64,000 nucleotides of DNA, taken from assembly GCF_003945345.1 (NCBI RefSeq), contig NZ_AP019308.1:1798001-1862000 (forward strand), written 5' to 3'. The notes beneath the pieces were generated by a model. It was not told where the DNA came from. It made no database searches and saw only the letters and a program-made list of their open reading frames with translations. Every line of letters begins with the position of its first letter. The stretch's first letter is position 1. The DNA comes from Paenibacillus baekrokdamisoli (GTDB taxonomy: Bacteria > Bacillota > Bacilli > Paenibacillales > Paenibacillaceae). The position numbers were made by a program, and so were the translations under genes. Positions 1 to 8,627 of the stretch are shown in pieces.

Positions 1-566
1 CACCAGATGAGGATTAATTTAGCGACTTCCTCCTTGGCCCGAATGGACATCCAAATAGCTAGACATACTAACCAGTTACAAAGAATACCTCGAAAAAACA
101 GTTCCATTACGGGTAGATGCATCTTTTTAGCTGCTGCCATAAAGAGAAGGTGTTCAGCAGGTATACCCTTGAACAGCCCCGAACCTAGAACCAATAAGCA
201 AAGAACCAAAGCCCCTAGTAAATTACCTATAAATACGATGCTCCAGTTCTTAACCGTATCCTTCACGGTTGTTCTACCTGCTAATGAACTCATCATAAAA
301 AACATATTATTACCTGTAAATAGCTCTGAACCTGCAAATATGACTAAGGTGAGTGCGATTCCAAAAGATCCCCCCATAACGAGGGATTGAAAAGGTGACT
401 TGATTGCGGCTAATGGGGCACCTAATGTGTAAATTAGGATAATCCCAAATCCCACATAGGCACCCGCTAATGCAGCAGCAATTGTATAGCGAAGTACACT
501 TTCGTTCATCTTTTCTTTTTTCTTAACCGCCGACTCTACTATGGACTCTACACTTTCTGTATACAA
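1..566 (-). CDS. nirC: Formate/nitrite transporter NirC (partial, 3' end outside window)
   Basis: Inner-membrane channel of the FocA/NirC family, expected to move nitrite (or formate) for the cytoplasmic nitrite reductase encoded just upstream. About 188 residues are visible and the reading frame is still open at position 1, so the C-terminus is missing. The N-terminus has the short amphipathic helix usual for the family, then hydrophobic segments including AGAYVGFGIILIYTLGAPL and the GSELFTGNN signature. I chose the TTG at 566-564 rather than the internal ATG at 509: it gives the normal family N-terminus (YTESVESIVESAV) and sits 7 bases after a GGGAGGT Shine-Dalgarno sequence that overlaps the end of nirD. 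The gap to the nirD stop is 5 bp, so translation is probably coupled. Confidence 0.93.
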   Translation of the reverse strand, partial: MYTESVESIVESAVKKKEKMNESVLRYTIAAALAGAYVGFGIILIYTLGAPLAAIKSPFQSLVMGGSFGIALTLVIFAGSELFTGNNMFFMMSSLAGRTTVKDTVKNWSIVFIGNLLGALVLCLLVLGSGLFKGIPAEHLLFMAAAKKMHLPVMELFFRGILCNWLVCLAIWMSIRAKEEVAKLILIW

Positions 567-571
567 GCGGT

Positions 572-901
572 CTACCTCCCATAAAAGCCAATTTGAATAT
601 CGTCGTTCTTCACAATAACAGGATATGTCGCGACTTGCCCTGTATCTGGTGCTTGCACTGCTCCACTCGTTAGATCAATCTTCCAGTCATGTAAGGGGTC
701 ATAGATATAATGTCCAGATACGATCGCTTCGGCCAAAGGCCCTCCCTTAGGGTGCGGCGACTTATTCGCCAAAGCGTATACATTCCCATCCGAAGTACGA
801 AATATAGCAATCTCCTGACCTTCAATGATCACAACGCGACCCACTTGTACTAAACACTCTTCAATCGAACCTATAGAATAATAATTAGTTGTCATTTCCA
901 T
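572..901 (-). CDS. nirD: Nitrite reductase small subunit NirD (Rieske-fold, cluster cysteines absent)
   Basis: A 109-residue Rieske-fold protein, the accessory subunit of the NADH-dependent assimilatory/detoxifying nitrite reductase NirBD. It lies between nirB (37 bp upstream) and nirC (5 bp downstream). A GGGGGAG ribosome-binding site stands 8 bases before the ATG. The two Rieske ligand boxes are recognisable, but both cysteines are replaced: the first reads NKSPHPKGG (Ser for Cys) and the second IYDPLHDWK (Asp for Cys), while both histidines remain. It therefore cannot bind a normal [2Fe-2S] Rieske cluster, a condition also known for enterobacterial NirD, whereas Bacillus NasE keeps the cysteines. 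The role is probably structural or electron-path support rather than redox. Confidence 0.93.
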   Translation of the reverse strand: MEMTTNYYSIGSIEECLVQVGRVVIIEGQEIAIFRTSDGNVYALANKSPHPKGGPLAEAIVSGHYIYDPLHDWKIDLTSGAVQAPDTGQVATYPVIVKNDDIQIGFYGR

Positions 902-938
902 TTGAACTCTCCCCCTTTCCTTTCAACATACTAATGGA

Positions 939-3380
939 TTATTCCACTGAAATTGCAGAAATGTTATCCTCAAACAGAGCTGTTCGTGTTTTGTCATCAT
1001 TAAGCATCTTTCTCCATGGTTCTTCCACCTGTTGTAGTGCAATTTCAATTCGATTAACGAGTTCTTTACGGTTATCTAGATTATCCAATATTGCAGACTG
1101 AATCTGTTCAAGGCTTATCCGTTCTACCCATTCCGAAGTTCTCTCCAAATATTTGCCGGTTTCACGATAATACTGCATAATTGCTCCACAAATCTCTATC
1201 AATTCTTCATCACTTTTAACCTTACAGAAGCTATCAGCAATACGAGACTTAATCCCTCCATTACCTCCAATAAAGATTTCCCATCCTCCATCATTTCCGA
1301 CGATACCGATATCCTTGGTACATGCTTCTGCACAGTTCCGCGGACAACCATTCACAGCATATTTAAATTTGGCAGGTAAATCGAGACGCTCAAATTTACG
1401 TTCTAATAGTTCTCCCATAGACATGGAATCTTGTGTGCCGAATCGACAGAATTGGGAACCTACACATGTTTTGACCGTACGCAGCGATTTAGCATAAGCA
1501 TAACCTGAAGGCATATCAAGTTCTTCCCATACTTTAGGTAAGTCTTTCTTCTTGACTCCAATCAGAGCCAGCCTTTGTCCACCTGTCACTTTAATGACCT
1601 TAACATCATATTTCAAGGAAACATCAGCGATTGTCTTGAGATCTTCCGGTGTCGTAACGCCACCATACATCCGTGGAACAACAGTGTACGTCCCGTCTTT
1701 TTGAATATTTGCGTTCATTCGTTCGTTAACAAACCGTGATTCTTTCTCGTCTTCATAACTCTCTGGATAAATCATACCCAAGTAGTAGTTGATTGCTGGT
1801 CGGCATTTAGAGCAGCCCTCCGCGTTGCTCCACCCAAGAACATTCATAACTTCACGTGTCGTTGTCAAACCTTTCGCCTTAATCTCTGCTACTACTTCAT
1901 CCCTATCGAGCGAAGTACAACTACAAATCCCTTTTTTCGAAGCGGTCTTGAAGCCATCCCCAAGGACATACTGCAGTATTTGCTCAACAACTGGTTTACA
2001 TCCTCCACACGAACGGGTTGCGCCAGTACAAGCTTTAATTTCATCTACGCTCGTTAAACCCTGATCCGTAATAACATCGACAATTGTTTTCTTAGTTACC
2101 CCATTACATCCACAAACGATCTCATCATCGGACATTGTTTCTACAGAGGCTTTTTTCTTAGCTCCATCACCGCAGCATCCTGTACCCATGACTGTATTAT
2201 AAATATCATCAGTCATCTCGGATTGCTGCCTAATCAACTTTTGCAGATTAGAAGACTCTGTTACATCTCCGAATAAGACAGCTCCGACAATGACATTGTC
2301 ATGAAGAAGAATTTTCTTATAGGTTCGTTTCCACTCATCTTTAGCAGCAATCACGGTGTGCTCCGGTCCTTCAACAAACTCACCTGCTGAGAATACGTCG
2401 ACACCAGAAATTTTAAGTTTTGTTGCAACAATAGAACCTTCATATGGTAAAGTGTCTACTCCGCAAATATGCTTAGCCAATACATGTCCTTGTTCAAATA
2501 ATGGGGCTACGAGCCCGTAACATACTCCCCGATGTTGCGTACACTCACCGACAGAATATACACCCTCAAATGAAGTACGCATATAATCATCTACAACAAT
2601 ACCTCTTTCTACTTCCATACCACTTGCCTTGGCAAGCGCTATGTTTGGTTTAATACCCACCGCCATCACAACAAGCTCCGAATCTAATATACTACCGTCG
2701 CTGAAACGTAATCCACTTACCCTCTCCCCTCCAATAAGTTCAGAGGTTTGTTTTCTCATCGCGAATTTAATACCTTGACGTTCCAATTCCGCTTGTAACA
2801 TTGACGAGGCGGTATGATCCAGTTGACGTTCCATAATATCTTCCATCAAATGGACCACTGTTACATCCATGCCCAAATTCACGAGTCCTTTAGCAGCTTC
2901 TAACCCTAACAGTCCACCACCAATGATCGCAGCCTTATTATATTTCTGAGCAGCAGCAATCATTTGGTTACAGTCGCTAATATCTCTAAAACCTACTACG
3001 CCTTCTTTGTCGCTACCAGGTATCGGTAGAATAAATGGGTTAGATCCTGTAGCAATAATGATCTTATCGTAACATTCCGTATTACCCTTGTCCGTAGTCA
3101 CTTGCTTATTTTCCGCATCAATATGTGTCACCGTCGTTGTCGTATGCAGCGTAATTCGATTGTCTTTATACCAGTTCCAGTCGTTCAAGACAATATCATC
3201 GACCGTCTTGCTACCTTCTAGAACATAAGAGAGCAAAATACGATTATAGTTAGGATGTGGTTCACTACCAAATACCGTAATATTAAATGAATCACTTAGT
3301 TTCAGAATTTGTTCAACTGTACTTATCCCAGCCATACCATTACCAATCACTATTAGTTTCTCTTTTTTTTGTTCATGCAT
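939..3380 (-). CDS. nirB: NADH-dependent nitrite reductase large subunit NirB
   Basis: An 813-residue cytoplasmic enzyme reducing nitrite to ammonium with NADH. Domain order: FAD/NADH pyridine-nucleotide oxidoreductase (residues ~5-300, with GNGMAG and IIGGGLLGLEAA dinucleotide motifs); a first BFD-like [2Fe-2S] domain (~420-470, CGCNGVTKK and CGGCKP); a second BFD-like unit (~490-545, CSC and CSKC); then the ferredoxin-like half and the siroheme/4Fe-4S catalytic half (~560 onward, TCVGSQFC about residue 640 and CPRNCAEAC about 680). The length matches the family. I placed the start at the ATG at 3380 because it follows AAGGAGG by about 10 bases and yields the usual short N-terminus before the FAD motif. 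The upstream Fnr box indicates anaerobic induction. It is the first gene of nirB-nirD-nirC. Confidence 0.97.
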   Translation of the reverse strand: MHEQKKEKLIVIGNGMAGISTVEQILKLSDSFNITVFGSEPHPNYNRILLSYVLEGSKTVDDIVLNDWNWYKDNRITLHTTTTVTHIDAENKQVTTDKGNTECYDKIIIATGSNPFILPIPGSDKEGVVGFRDISDCNQMIAAAQKYNKAAIIGGGLLGLEAAKGLVNLGMDVTVVHLMEDIMERQLDHTASSMLQAELERQGIKFAMRKQTSELIGGERVSGLRFSDGSILDSELVVMAVGIKPNIALAKASGMEVERGIVVDDYMRTSFEGVYSVGECTQHRGVCYGLVAPLFEQGHVLAKHICGVDTLPYEGSIVATKLKISGVDVFSAGEFVEGPEHTVIAAKDEWKRTYKKILLHDNVIVGAVLFGDVTESSNLQKLIRQQSEMTDDIYNTVMGTGCCGDGAKKKASVETMSDDEIVCGCNGVTKKTIVDVITDQGLTSVDEIKACTGATRSCGGCKPVVEQILQYVLGDGFKTASKKGICSCTSLDRDEVVAEIKAKGLTTTREVMNVLGWSNAEGCSKCRPAINYYLGMIYPESYEDEKESRFVNERMNANIQKDGTYTVVPRMYGGVTTPEDLKTIADVSLKYDVKVIKVTGGQRLALIGVKKKDLPKVWEELDMPSGYAYAKSLRTVKTCVGSQFCRFGTQDSMSMGELLERKFERLDLPAKFKYAVNGCPRNCAEACTKDIGIVGNDGGWEIFIGGNGGIKSRIADSFCKVKSDEELIEICGAIMQYYRETGKYLERTSEWVERISLEQIQSAILDNLDNRKELVNRIEIALQQVEEPWRKMLNDDKTRTALFEDNISAISVE

Positions 3381-3419
3381 GTTAGAATGCCTCCTTCTGC
3401 TACCTTGCTTTGTAAAATA

Positions 3420-3463
3420 AGTGTAGCATTTTAGAACATTTTCATTTGTGATGAATATCACAA
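3420..3463 (-). promoter_or_regulatory. Fnr/CRP-family box and class II promoter of nirBDC
   Basis: A perfect inverted repeat, TGTGA-N6-TCACA, occupies 3447-3462 and extends to TTGTGA/TCACAA. This matches the Bacillus Fnr consensus (CRP-type TGTGA half-sites). On the minus strand an extended -10 (TGCTACACT, hexamer at 3420-3425) predicts transcription from about 3413, which puts the box centre (3454.5) exactly at -41.5, the class II activator position. The leader to the nirB ATG is about 33 nt. An Fnr-type regulator sensing oxygen is the natural candidate; another CRP-family protein is possible. Confidence 0.8.
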
Positions 3464-3574
3464 TGTTTTTGAACAGTTGGAGGAAGATGATGTATTCAGT
3501 CTAGACTTGCATGCAATAAACGCGTGGAAAGCACTGATTTGTTGTATGCCACCCGGCATCTTATCTCAAGACAA

Positions 3575-3616
3575 CAATAGGGGCACAAACACGTAGTGGT
3601 GTTTGTGCCCCTATTG
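3575..3616. terminator. 18-bp perfect hairpin, terminator-like
   Basis: Arms 3575-3592 (CAATAGGGGCACAAACAC) and 3599-3616 are exact reverse complements with a 6-base loop. It lies just downstream of the broken VOC gene (minus strand) and 190 bp upstream of nirB, so it could insulate nirB from read-through. The U-tract on the minus side is poor (TTGTTGTCTT), hence moderate confidence as a terminator. Confidence 0.55.
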
Positions 3617-3689
3617 TCCAGAGGAACGTTAAATTACAAGTAAAAGATATGAAAACTGCCACTAGTTGCTGCTGTCCCAGCTCAATGAA

Positions 3690-4097
3690 TCAGAACACGT
3701 TTGGATCCTCGATTGCCCAAAAACGATTTCCATACGGATCAAAAAACATCATGTCCTTGCCACCTCCGCCTCCAGGAACAATCTCACCGACCTTTACTCC
3801 GCTATTGATTAGATCCACTCGTAGTTGTTCAATGTTTTCAGTTAATAACTGGACAGAATAATGCGGATTGGAAATGATATTCCCTGTATACCAAATACAA
3901 TTCTCATCTTCATCTTCTGCACCAAAAAGAAGAATACGTTGACCAGAGGGTAACTTCAGACTTGCAATTCCACTTTTCTAAACCAGCTCAAATCCGAGAA
4001 CACGCCCATACCATTCAATCGCTTTTTCATATTCTTCAAAGTTTCCTGAATGCGTGACTGGGATTCCGAGTATAATTTCTTTTATTCCGGTTGACAT
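3690..4097 (-). pseudogene. VOC/glyoxalase-family protein interrupted by an in-frame amber codon
   Basis: Minus-strand reading from the ATG at 4097 (preceded by a G-rich GGGGGGGTAAG ribosome-binding sequence) gives MSTGIKEIILGIPVTHSG and continues to RVLGFELV, then meets TAG at 3980-3978 (codon 40). The same frame resumes with KSGIASLKLPSGQR and ends with MMFFDPYGNRFWAIEDPNVF at a TGA at 3692-3690. Without the TAG it would be a normal 135-residue VOC-fold dioxygenase/glyoxalase-like protein with the C-terminal DPYGNRFW motif. No frameshift is needed, so one substitution explains the damage. It could be a recent pseudogene, a sequencing error or (unlikely) a readthrough gene. The intact VOC gene next to it suggests an old duplication. 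Confidence 0.85.
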
Positions 4098-4135
4098 CTT
4101 ACCCCCCCTTTATGTAAAGCGAACAGTGTATTGAT

Positions 4136-4498
4136 TTACACTTGAATAACACTGATCATATTTCCATTAATATCAGTGAGGTCAAAACGTTTAGGCTCGC
4201 CATTCCTTAATTCTGAAACCATTACTCCATTTTTCTTGAGTCTAGCCCTCACTTCTTCTAAATCCTTTACAACAAAATTAAATGGGGTGTATGTAATAAT
4301 TGGTTTGAAGTCTGAAATTTGAACTAAATGAAATCCGCAGTTAGGTGCTATTGCTAAACCAGCCATTCTTTCGTTGCTCCAACGCAGCCCGAAACCAAAT
4401 ATAGTTTGATACCAAGCCAACGACTCTTGAAGATTCTTTACAGGTAGAAAGACTGCGTCAATACGATCAACAAACTGCTGAACAACTTGTTCACTCAT
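4136..4498 (-). CDS. VOC-family (glyoxalase/bleomycin resistance-fold) protein
   Basis: A 120-residue single VOC module with the typical beta-alpha-beta-beta-beta pattern: an N-terminal strand (DAVFLPVKNLQESLAWYQTIFGF), a middle section with GFHLVQISD, and a C-terminal DLTDINGNMISVIQV. Such proteins are often metal-dependent dioxygenases, isomerases or antibiotic-binding proteins; substrate cannot be told from sequence. The ATG at 4498 follows an AT-rich leader with GGAGG (AATGGAGGTTTTTC) as ribosome-binding site. It lies immediately upstream of the damaged VOC gene in the same direction (38 bp gap), so the two were probably cotranscribed. Confidence 0.85.
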   Translation of the reverse strand: MSEQVVQQFVDRIDAVFLPVKNLQESLAWYQTIFGFGLRWSNERMAGLAIAPNCGFHLVQISDFKPIITYTPFNFVVKDLEEVRARLKKNGVMVSELRNGEPKRFDLTDINGNMISVIQV

Positions 4499-4650
4499 TG
4501 AAAAACCTCCATTTTATTGAATTTTTAGTTCTAATACCCATCTTAAAGTACGTCTGTTCGCATGTAAACCTACTTTTCTACTAACCTGCCCGTCCACTCA
4601 TTCAGCGCAAGCGCCACACACTGATCAGCTTACGCTGAGGCTGAGCTAGA

Positions 4651-4703
4651 AGAAAATATAAGCTAGAGAGACCAGTCTCGCATTGGACTGTTCTCTCTAG
4701 CTT
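4651..4703 (-). terminator. Hairpin downstream of the secreted glycosidase gene
   Basis: Arms AAGCTAGAGAGA at 4660-4671 and TCTCTCTAGCTT at 4692-4703 are perfect complements, extended after one mismatch by CAGT/ACTG. On the minus strand the stem is followed by TATATTTTCTT, a weak U-tract. It is the likely end of the 16.9-4.9 kb glycan operon. Confidence 0.6.
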
Positions 4704-4910
4704 GGCACATTCAGTAAGGCTATAATCCCATTTTCGCTATCGTCAATACAACATGCAGGGTGTCCGCACCTTGTGCGATTGAGGTTATGACGTACCTTCA
4801 TGCCGGGAGCGGAGGATTGAACGCTTGTTACCTCGTCCGGATATACCAAATACAGGCTGAGTTATCGGCTTATGAGTGTCGCAATCTAGCAAGTAAGAGG
4901 ATACGACGCG
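4704..4910. other. Gene-free stretch, nothing recognised
   Basis: Between the hairpin at 4660-4703 and the stop of the secreted glycosidase no reading frame with a ribosome-binding site or familiar protein motif was found on either strand. It may be decayed sequence. Confidence 0.4.
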
Positions 4911-7900
4911 TCACTTCGTTACTTTTACAATCATGATATCGCTGAAAGATGTTCCCGCATCATTCTCCAGTTGGCACTGATACTCATAAGTGCCAATCGG
5001 TTTGCCGCGGATCGCCGAAACGGCTGATTGCGCTTGCGGTGTTTGGTTGTTCAGCGTCTGCGTATCGACTAGAACGCCATTCTCATATAGACGATACGTT
5101 GTACCGTTAGTGCCCCACCACATGCTCATGTTTACATTAATGTCCCCGTCTCCATCCCAGTTGTCATTGGAGAGCACCGGCTTCGCCGGAGTCGCTTGTG
5201 TAACCGTAACAGTCAGCATATCGCTTCTCGTTGTGCCAAATACATTGGCAAGCTCAACGTAGTAACGGTAGGTCCCATTTTTCCTGCCGCTAATGGAGGT
5301 AACGGCAGACTGGGCATTCGGCGAATTGTCCGAGAGGATTTGCGTATCGATCAGCACGTCATTCTCGTATAACTTATAAATTTTGCCGTTATTTCCCCAC
5401 CACATATCCATTTTCACGTTGTAACTGCCGTCAAGTAAGCCCGTATCCCATCCGTTGTCGTCGAACAATACAGGTTTGCCCGGTGCTCCGGTTGCAACAG
5501 GCTGCGTATGATCTACCCAGACTTTCCCGTATTGGGCCGGATTTTTGGTTTGGCCGATCCCGCTGCTCCATTCAAGCCATCCGAGTCGACCGCTGCCGTT
5601 ATTGTCATTAACCAGCACGGACAGTCGAAGCGGACTTTGCGGGTCGTGAACATAAGGATACAATTCGGAAGAATCGACATGGATATAGTACGTCGTTTCA
5701 TTGGGTACAGATTGATCTACTTTTAAGGACGCGTGCTGCGCTACGCTGTTGCCCGGTGTCCAATTCGGCGGTAAATTGCCGCCGACAAAGGGAACGAATT
5801 GTTTATACAGCACGGGGCCCTGCGGTGTCAGTGCCGCCTGGAATTCCACCTGATCTCCAGGGAGTCCTAGTCCGAAGGTATCTACTGCGAACTGCACGCT
5901 ATCCCCTTTCCAGAAGTTTCCTAACGGATTGTCCTGTACAAATGTCCCATCCTTCACGCGAACGATCAAGTCCAGTCCGCCATCAGAATACCCCGCCGCT
6001 AATGTAGCGTTGAAATCCGCTGGTTTCGTCGCCTGGGAAGCTGCTTGATATGCCCAATGATCCGTCGTCCAAACCGCATCGTCGGCAATTGTCAAACTAG
6101 TAGGATCGAACAGCCTGCTGCTGGATCCCACCGTTTCAGGAACATTATAGCTCTCCGCACTTCTGTCGAAATCCGAAATCAAGAACGGTTCGGAGACCGG
6201 CAAAGCTTCGAGCGCTGTTAACTCCACGTTGCTAATCCAGATTAATTTTCCCGGACGCAATTGAAGTGCGTTATTGGCCTGAAGTGTCTTGCCTTCCCAA
6301 TCCGTGACTGTCGTCTCTCCGGTGAAGGCAGACGCTAGACGCGCATCGATGGAAGACGAGGCAGTCCCATCGGTCCACACGCCGATTAACGGAATTCCGT
6401 CGTTGTCTAGCACAACTGCCTTCTGTCCGTTACCCAGAACATACTCCCCTTTATAAACGAGTGATTGTCCGGCCAAGTCTAGGAAGTGGCGGGTTACCGA
6501 CGCGGCGAGCCTTGGCTCGAGCCGCGGCTTCGAACGGAATAATCCCGATGCGTGTGTCACATTTCCTGTGCTTTTGGCATAAGCCAAAGTTTCCATTTCC
6601 GATAAATTCAACATATTGAAAAATGTGATTTTCTGTGCTCCCCATTTGATCTCTTTCAGGTAGTCCACCACCATGCGCATGGCCATCTCGGATTCCGAAG
6701 GTACAGGGCCTGTTACTGAGTTGGAACTGAGGAGGAGAGCATGGCTCTCAGAATTGACCCAACTCTTGGAAGGAACACCTAACGCCTGATCCAGACGCTC
6801 GAAATCACGCGGATCGGCTTGATAGCCATGAAGTGCGAGTTTATCGAAATAGGATGCCCCGCCCAAACCGAGCACCTGTTTATAGAAGGACAAATAATTG
6901 CGTCCCGCGAGCCCTCCGATCCATACTTCCGAATCCGGCCGCTCCGCTTTGATCGTCTCGTACGCCGTCTTCAGCAATTCAACATAACGTTCGGGTGTAT
7001 CCATCCAAAAGACGCTCAGCTTAGGCAAATTCGGCTCATTCCATACTTCCCATGATTTTATTCGGTCTCCATACCGGACAACAGCGGCTCGAACGAAATT
7101 TTCCCAATCCCTCATATCTGTAGGGGCATAAGCGGAATATTGCGGCACGCTAACGTTCACCTGCGTTTCTTCCGGATGCGGTGATGCCCATTGCGGCGTG
7201 TATAACAGATTGCCGGCCAGATCGAATCCGTAGCTGGTCAGCTTGTTAATCTGATCGTCGAATCTCGTCCAATTGTAAACGCCTCTGGATGTTTCAATAG
7301 CCCAGCTTGTATCTCTGAATTGCGTTCCCCAAGGAACGGCATGGATTCTCGCGAATCGGAATCCTACGAGATCCGCGAGCTTCATCGCATTCTCACCCTC
7401 CGAGAGCTGATAGCTGAAGCCCATGACTGGCCATCTCTCCGCTATCGCCTTGGCCGGGCCCCCGCTTACAACTATGGAATAACGCTCACGCCAAAATTCT
7501 TTAGAATCCGTTGACGAATAGGTATATTTAACTGGCAGCTTCGTTAATTCCAGCCCGCTCTGGCGATAAGCAAAAGCGATTTCGTAGTATCCTGGCTCCG
7601 TCGGCGTCCAACTCCATCCTTGATCTAGGAACGTTTGCCTCGGAACCGCCAGTTCCGCAATCTGCTCGTTATCCGAGTTGTAAACGCTGCCAATTATGCT
7701 CGTGACCGAAGTAGGTACAGTGCCCGCGTCACGCCTGAAGGTTGCCGTATCCCCTATCTCCCACCAGTTCGCCAAGTTGGCGCCTTTCAGCGTAAACGTA
7801 ATGGGGTCGAACGATTCATCCGATGCTTCTATCTTTACATCATCAAAGTACAAGGTTCCGCTTACTGTGGAGGCCGTGGCAATTTTGGCAGTGGTCAGGT

Positions 7901-8435
7901 TCAGCACAAGCTTGTTGGTGCCTGCCGGAAATTGACTTTGATCGACTGTAAACGAGATTTCGCGCCAATCCTGAAAGGATAAGCCCTCGGTCTTGTCCGT
8001 CGTGTACTGAGCCAAATAAGTTCCGTTATTCTGAAACGAGACGAAAATCCGGGGCTTGTTTCCCGCGTAATCCGATGATGCCTTCACTTTCACTTTAATT
8101 CTGTACGAGGTCATATCTGCGGGAAGAGAAATTTCGCTCGACACCCAGCCCGCGAACCCCGCATTCACGCTTGGGACGTACACCGAACGATCTCCGCTGC
8201 TCTTCTCGTTCTCCGAATAACCCGCCGCAACCGCAGGGCTGCCGGCCGGTTTCTCCCACCAATACGTTCTCCAATCTTTGGGTGCGAGAACGCCGTTGCT
8301 TGCCGCCAGCGTTTCGAAGCTCGCATTGGGTACAGGCATTGATTGTACGACTGCTGCATGACCACTACTTGTTCCCATAACCATGAATATCAACAACAGT
8401 CCCAAGAAACAGGCTAAATTCTTCAACCATTTCAT
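4911..8435 (-). CDS. Large secreted clan GH-A glycosidase with carbohydrate-binding and C-terminal repeat modules
   Basis: About 1174 residues from the ATG at 8435, chosen because AAGGAGG precedes it and a signal peptide starts there ([17 protein letters not shown], cleavage near SGHAA). Modules: a jelly-roll carbohydrate-binding-like domain (~35-205, [17 protein letters not shown]); an Ig-like segment; a GH39/GH5-like TIM barrel (~330-740) with the acid/base motif WEVWNEPN and a likely nucleophile Glu in WVNSESHA; a CBM9/DOMON-like module (~800-980, [10 protein letters not shown] and [14 protein letters not shown]); and two tandem ~95-residue C-terminal repeats sharing MWWGxNGxxYxLYEN and [14 protein letters not shown] blocks. 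It acts outside the cell on a polysaccharide; exact linkage unknown. It is the last gene of the operon with a rhamnosidase and a sugar importer, so a pectic or rhamnose-containing glycan is a reasonable guess. Confidence 0.85.
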   Translation of the reverse strand: MKWLKNLACFLGLLLIFMVMGTSSGHAAVVQSMPVPNASFETLAASNGVLAPKDWRTYWWEKPAGSPAVAAGYSENEKSSGDRSVYVPSVNAGFAGWVSSEISLPADMTSYRIKVKVKASSDYAGNKPRIFVSFQNNGTYLAQYTTDKTEGLSFQDWREISFTVDQSQFPAGTNKLVLNLTTAKIATASTVSGTLYFDDVKIEASDESFDPITFTLKGANLANWWEIGDTATFRRDAGTVPTSVTSIIGSVYNSDNEQIAELAVPRQTFLDQGWSWTPTEPGYYEIAFAYRQSGLELTKLPVKYTYSSTDSKEFWRERYSIVVSGGPAKAIAERWPVMGFSYQLSEGENAMKLADLVGFRFARIHAVPWGTQFRDTSWAIETSRGVYNWTRFDDQINKLTSYGFDLAGNLLYTPQWASPHPEETQVNVSVPQYSAYAPTDMRDWENFVRAAVVRYGDRIKSWEVWNEPNLPKLSVFWMDTPERYVELLKTAYETIKAERPDSEVWIGGLAGRNYLSFYKQVLGLGGASYFDKLALHGYQADPRDFERLDQALGVPSKSWVNSESHALLLSSNSVTGPVPSESEMAMRMVVDYLKEIKWGAQKITFFNMLNLSEMETLAYAKSTGNVTHASGLFRSKPRLEPRLAASVTRHFLDLAGQSLVYKGEYVLGNGQKAVVLDNDGIPLIGVWTDGTASSSIDARLASAFTGETTVTDWEGKTLQANNALQLRPGKLIWISNVELTALEALPVSEPFLISDFDRSAESYNVPETVGSSSRLFDPTSLTIADDAVWTTDHWAYQAASQATKPADFNATLAAGYSDGGLDLIVRVKDGTFVQDNPLGNFWKGDSVQFAVDTFGLGLPGDQVEFQAALTPQGPVLYKQFVPFVGGNLPPNWTPGNSVAQHASLKVDQSVPNETTYYIHVDSSELYPYVHDPQSPLRLSVLVNDNNGSGRLGWLEWSSGIGQTKNPAQYGKVWVDHTQPVATGAPGKPVLFDDNGWDTGLLDGSYNVKMDMWWGNNGKIYKLYENDVLIDTQILSDNSPNAQSAVTSISGRKNGTYRYYVELANVFGTTRSDMLTVTVTQATPAKPVLSNDNWDGDGDINVNMSMWWGTNGTTYRLYENGVLVDTQTLNNQTPQAQSAVSAIRGKPIGTYEYQCQLENDAGTSFSDIMIVKVTK

Positions 8436-8549
8436 CACGGATGGCCTCCTTAGATATCTCTTAATGCAATCGCTTTCATCACTCCTGTAAAATCGATCAT
8501 CACGAATGCGCATCGTGAAAGATTCATCCACTTGTTAGAGAAAATAGGA

Positions 8550-8611
8550 AGCAGCCTTATGCGCGGTACTAATAGGATCACCCATTCGCTACTCCGCGCA
8601 TATAGACTGCT
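8550..8611 (-). promoter_or_regulatory. Intergenic stem-loop after the solute-binding protein gene
   Basis: Inverted arms TATGCGCGG (8558-8566) and CCGCGCATA (8594-8602), flanked by AGCAG (8550-8554) and CTGCT (8607-8611), fill the gap between the solute-binding lipoprotein gene and the secreted glycosidase gene. There is no U-tract, so it resembles an mRNA-stabilising or partial attenuating structure rather than a full terminator. Confidence 0.5.
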
Positions 8612-8627
8612 CCATCATGCTGAATGT

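Noticed and set aside
4735..4905. Possible small gene or RNA downstream of the secreted glycosidase
   Set aside because: No start codon with ribosome-binding site, no protein motif on either strand and no stable structure other than the hairpin at 4660-4703.
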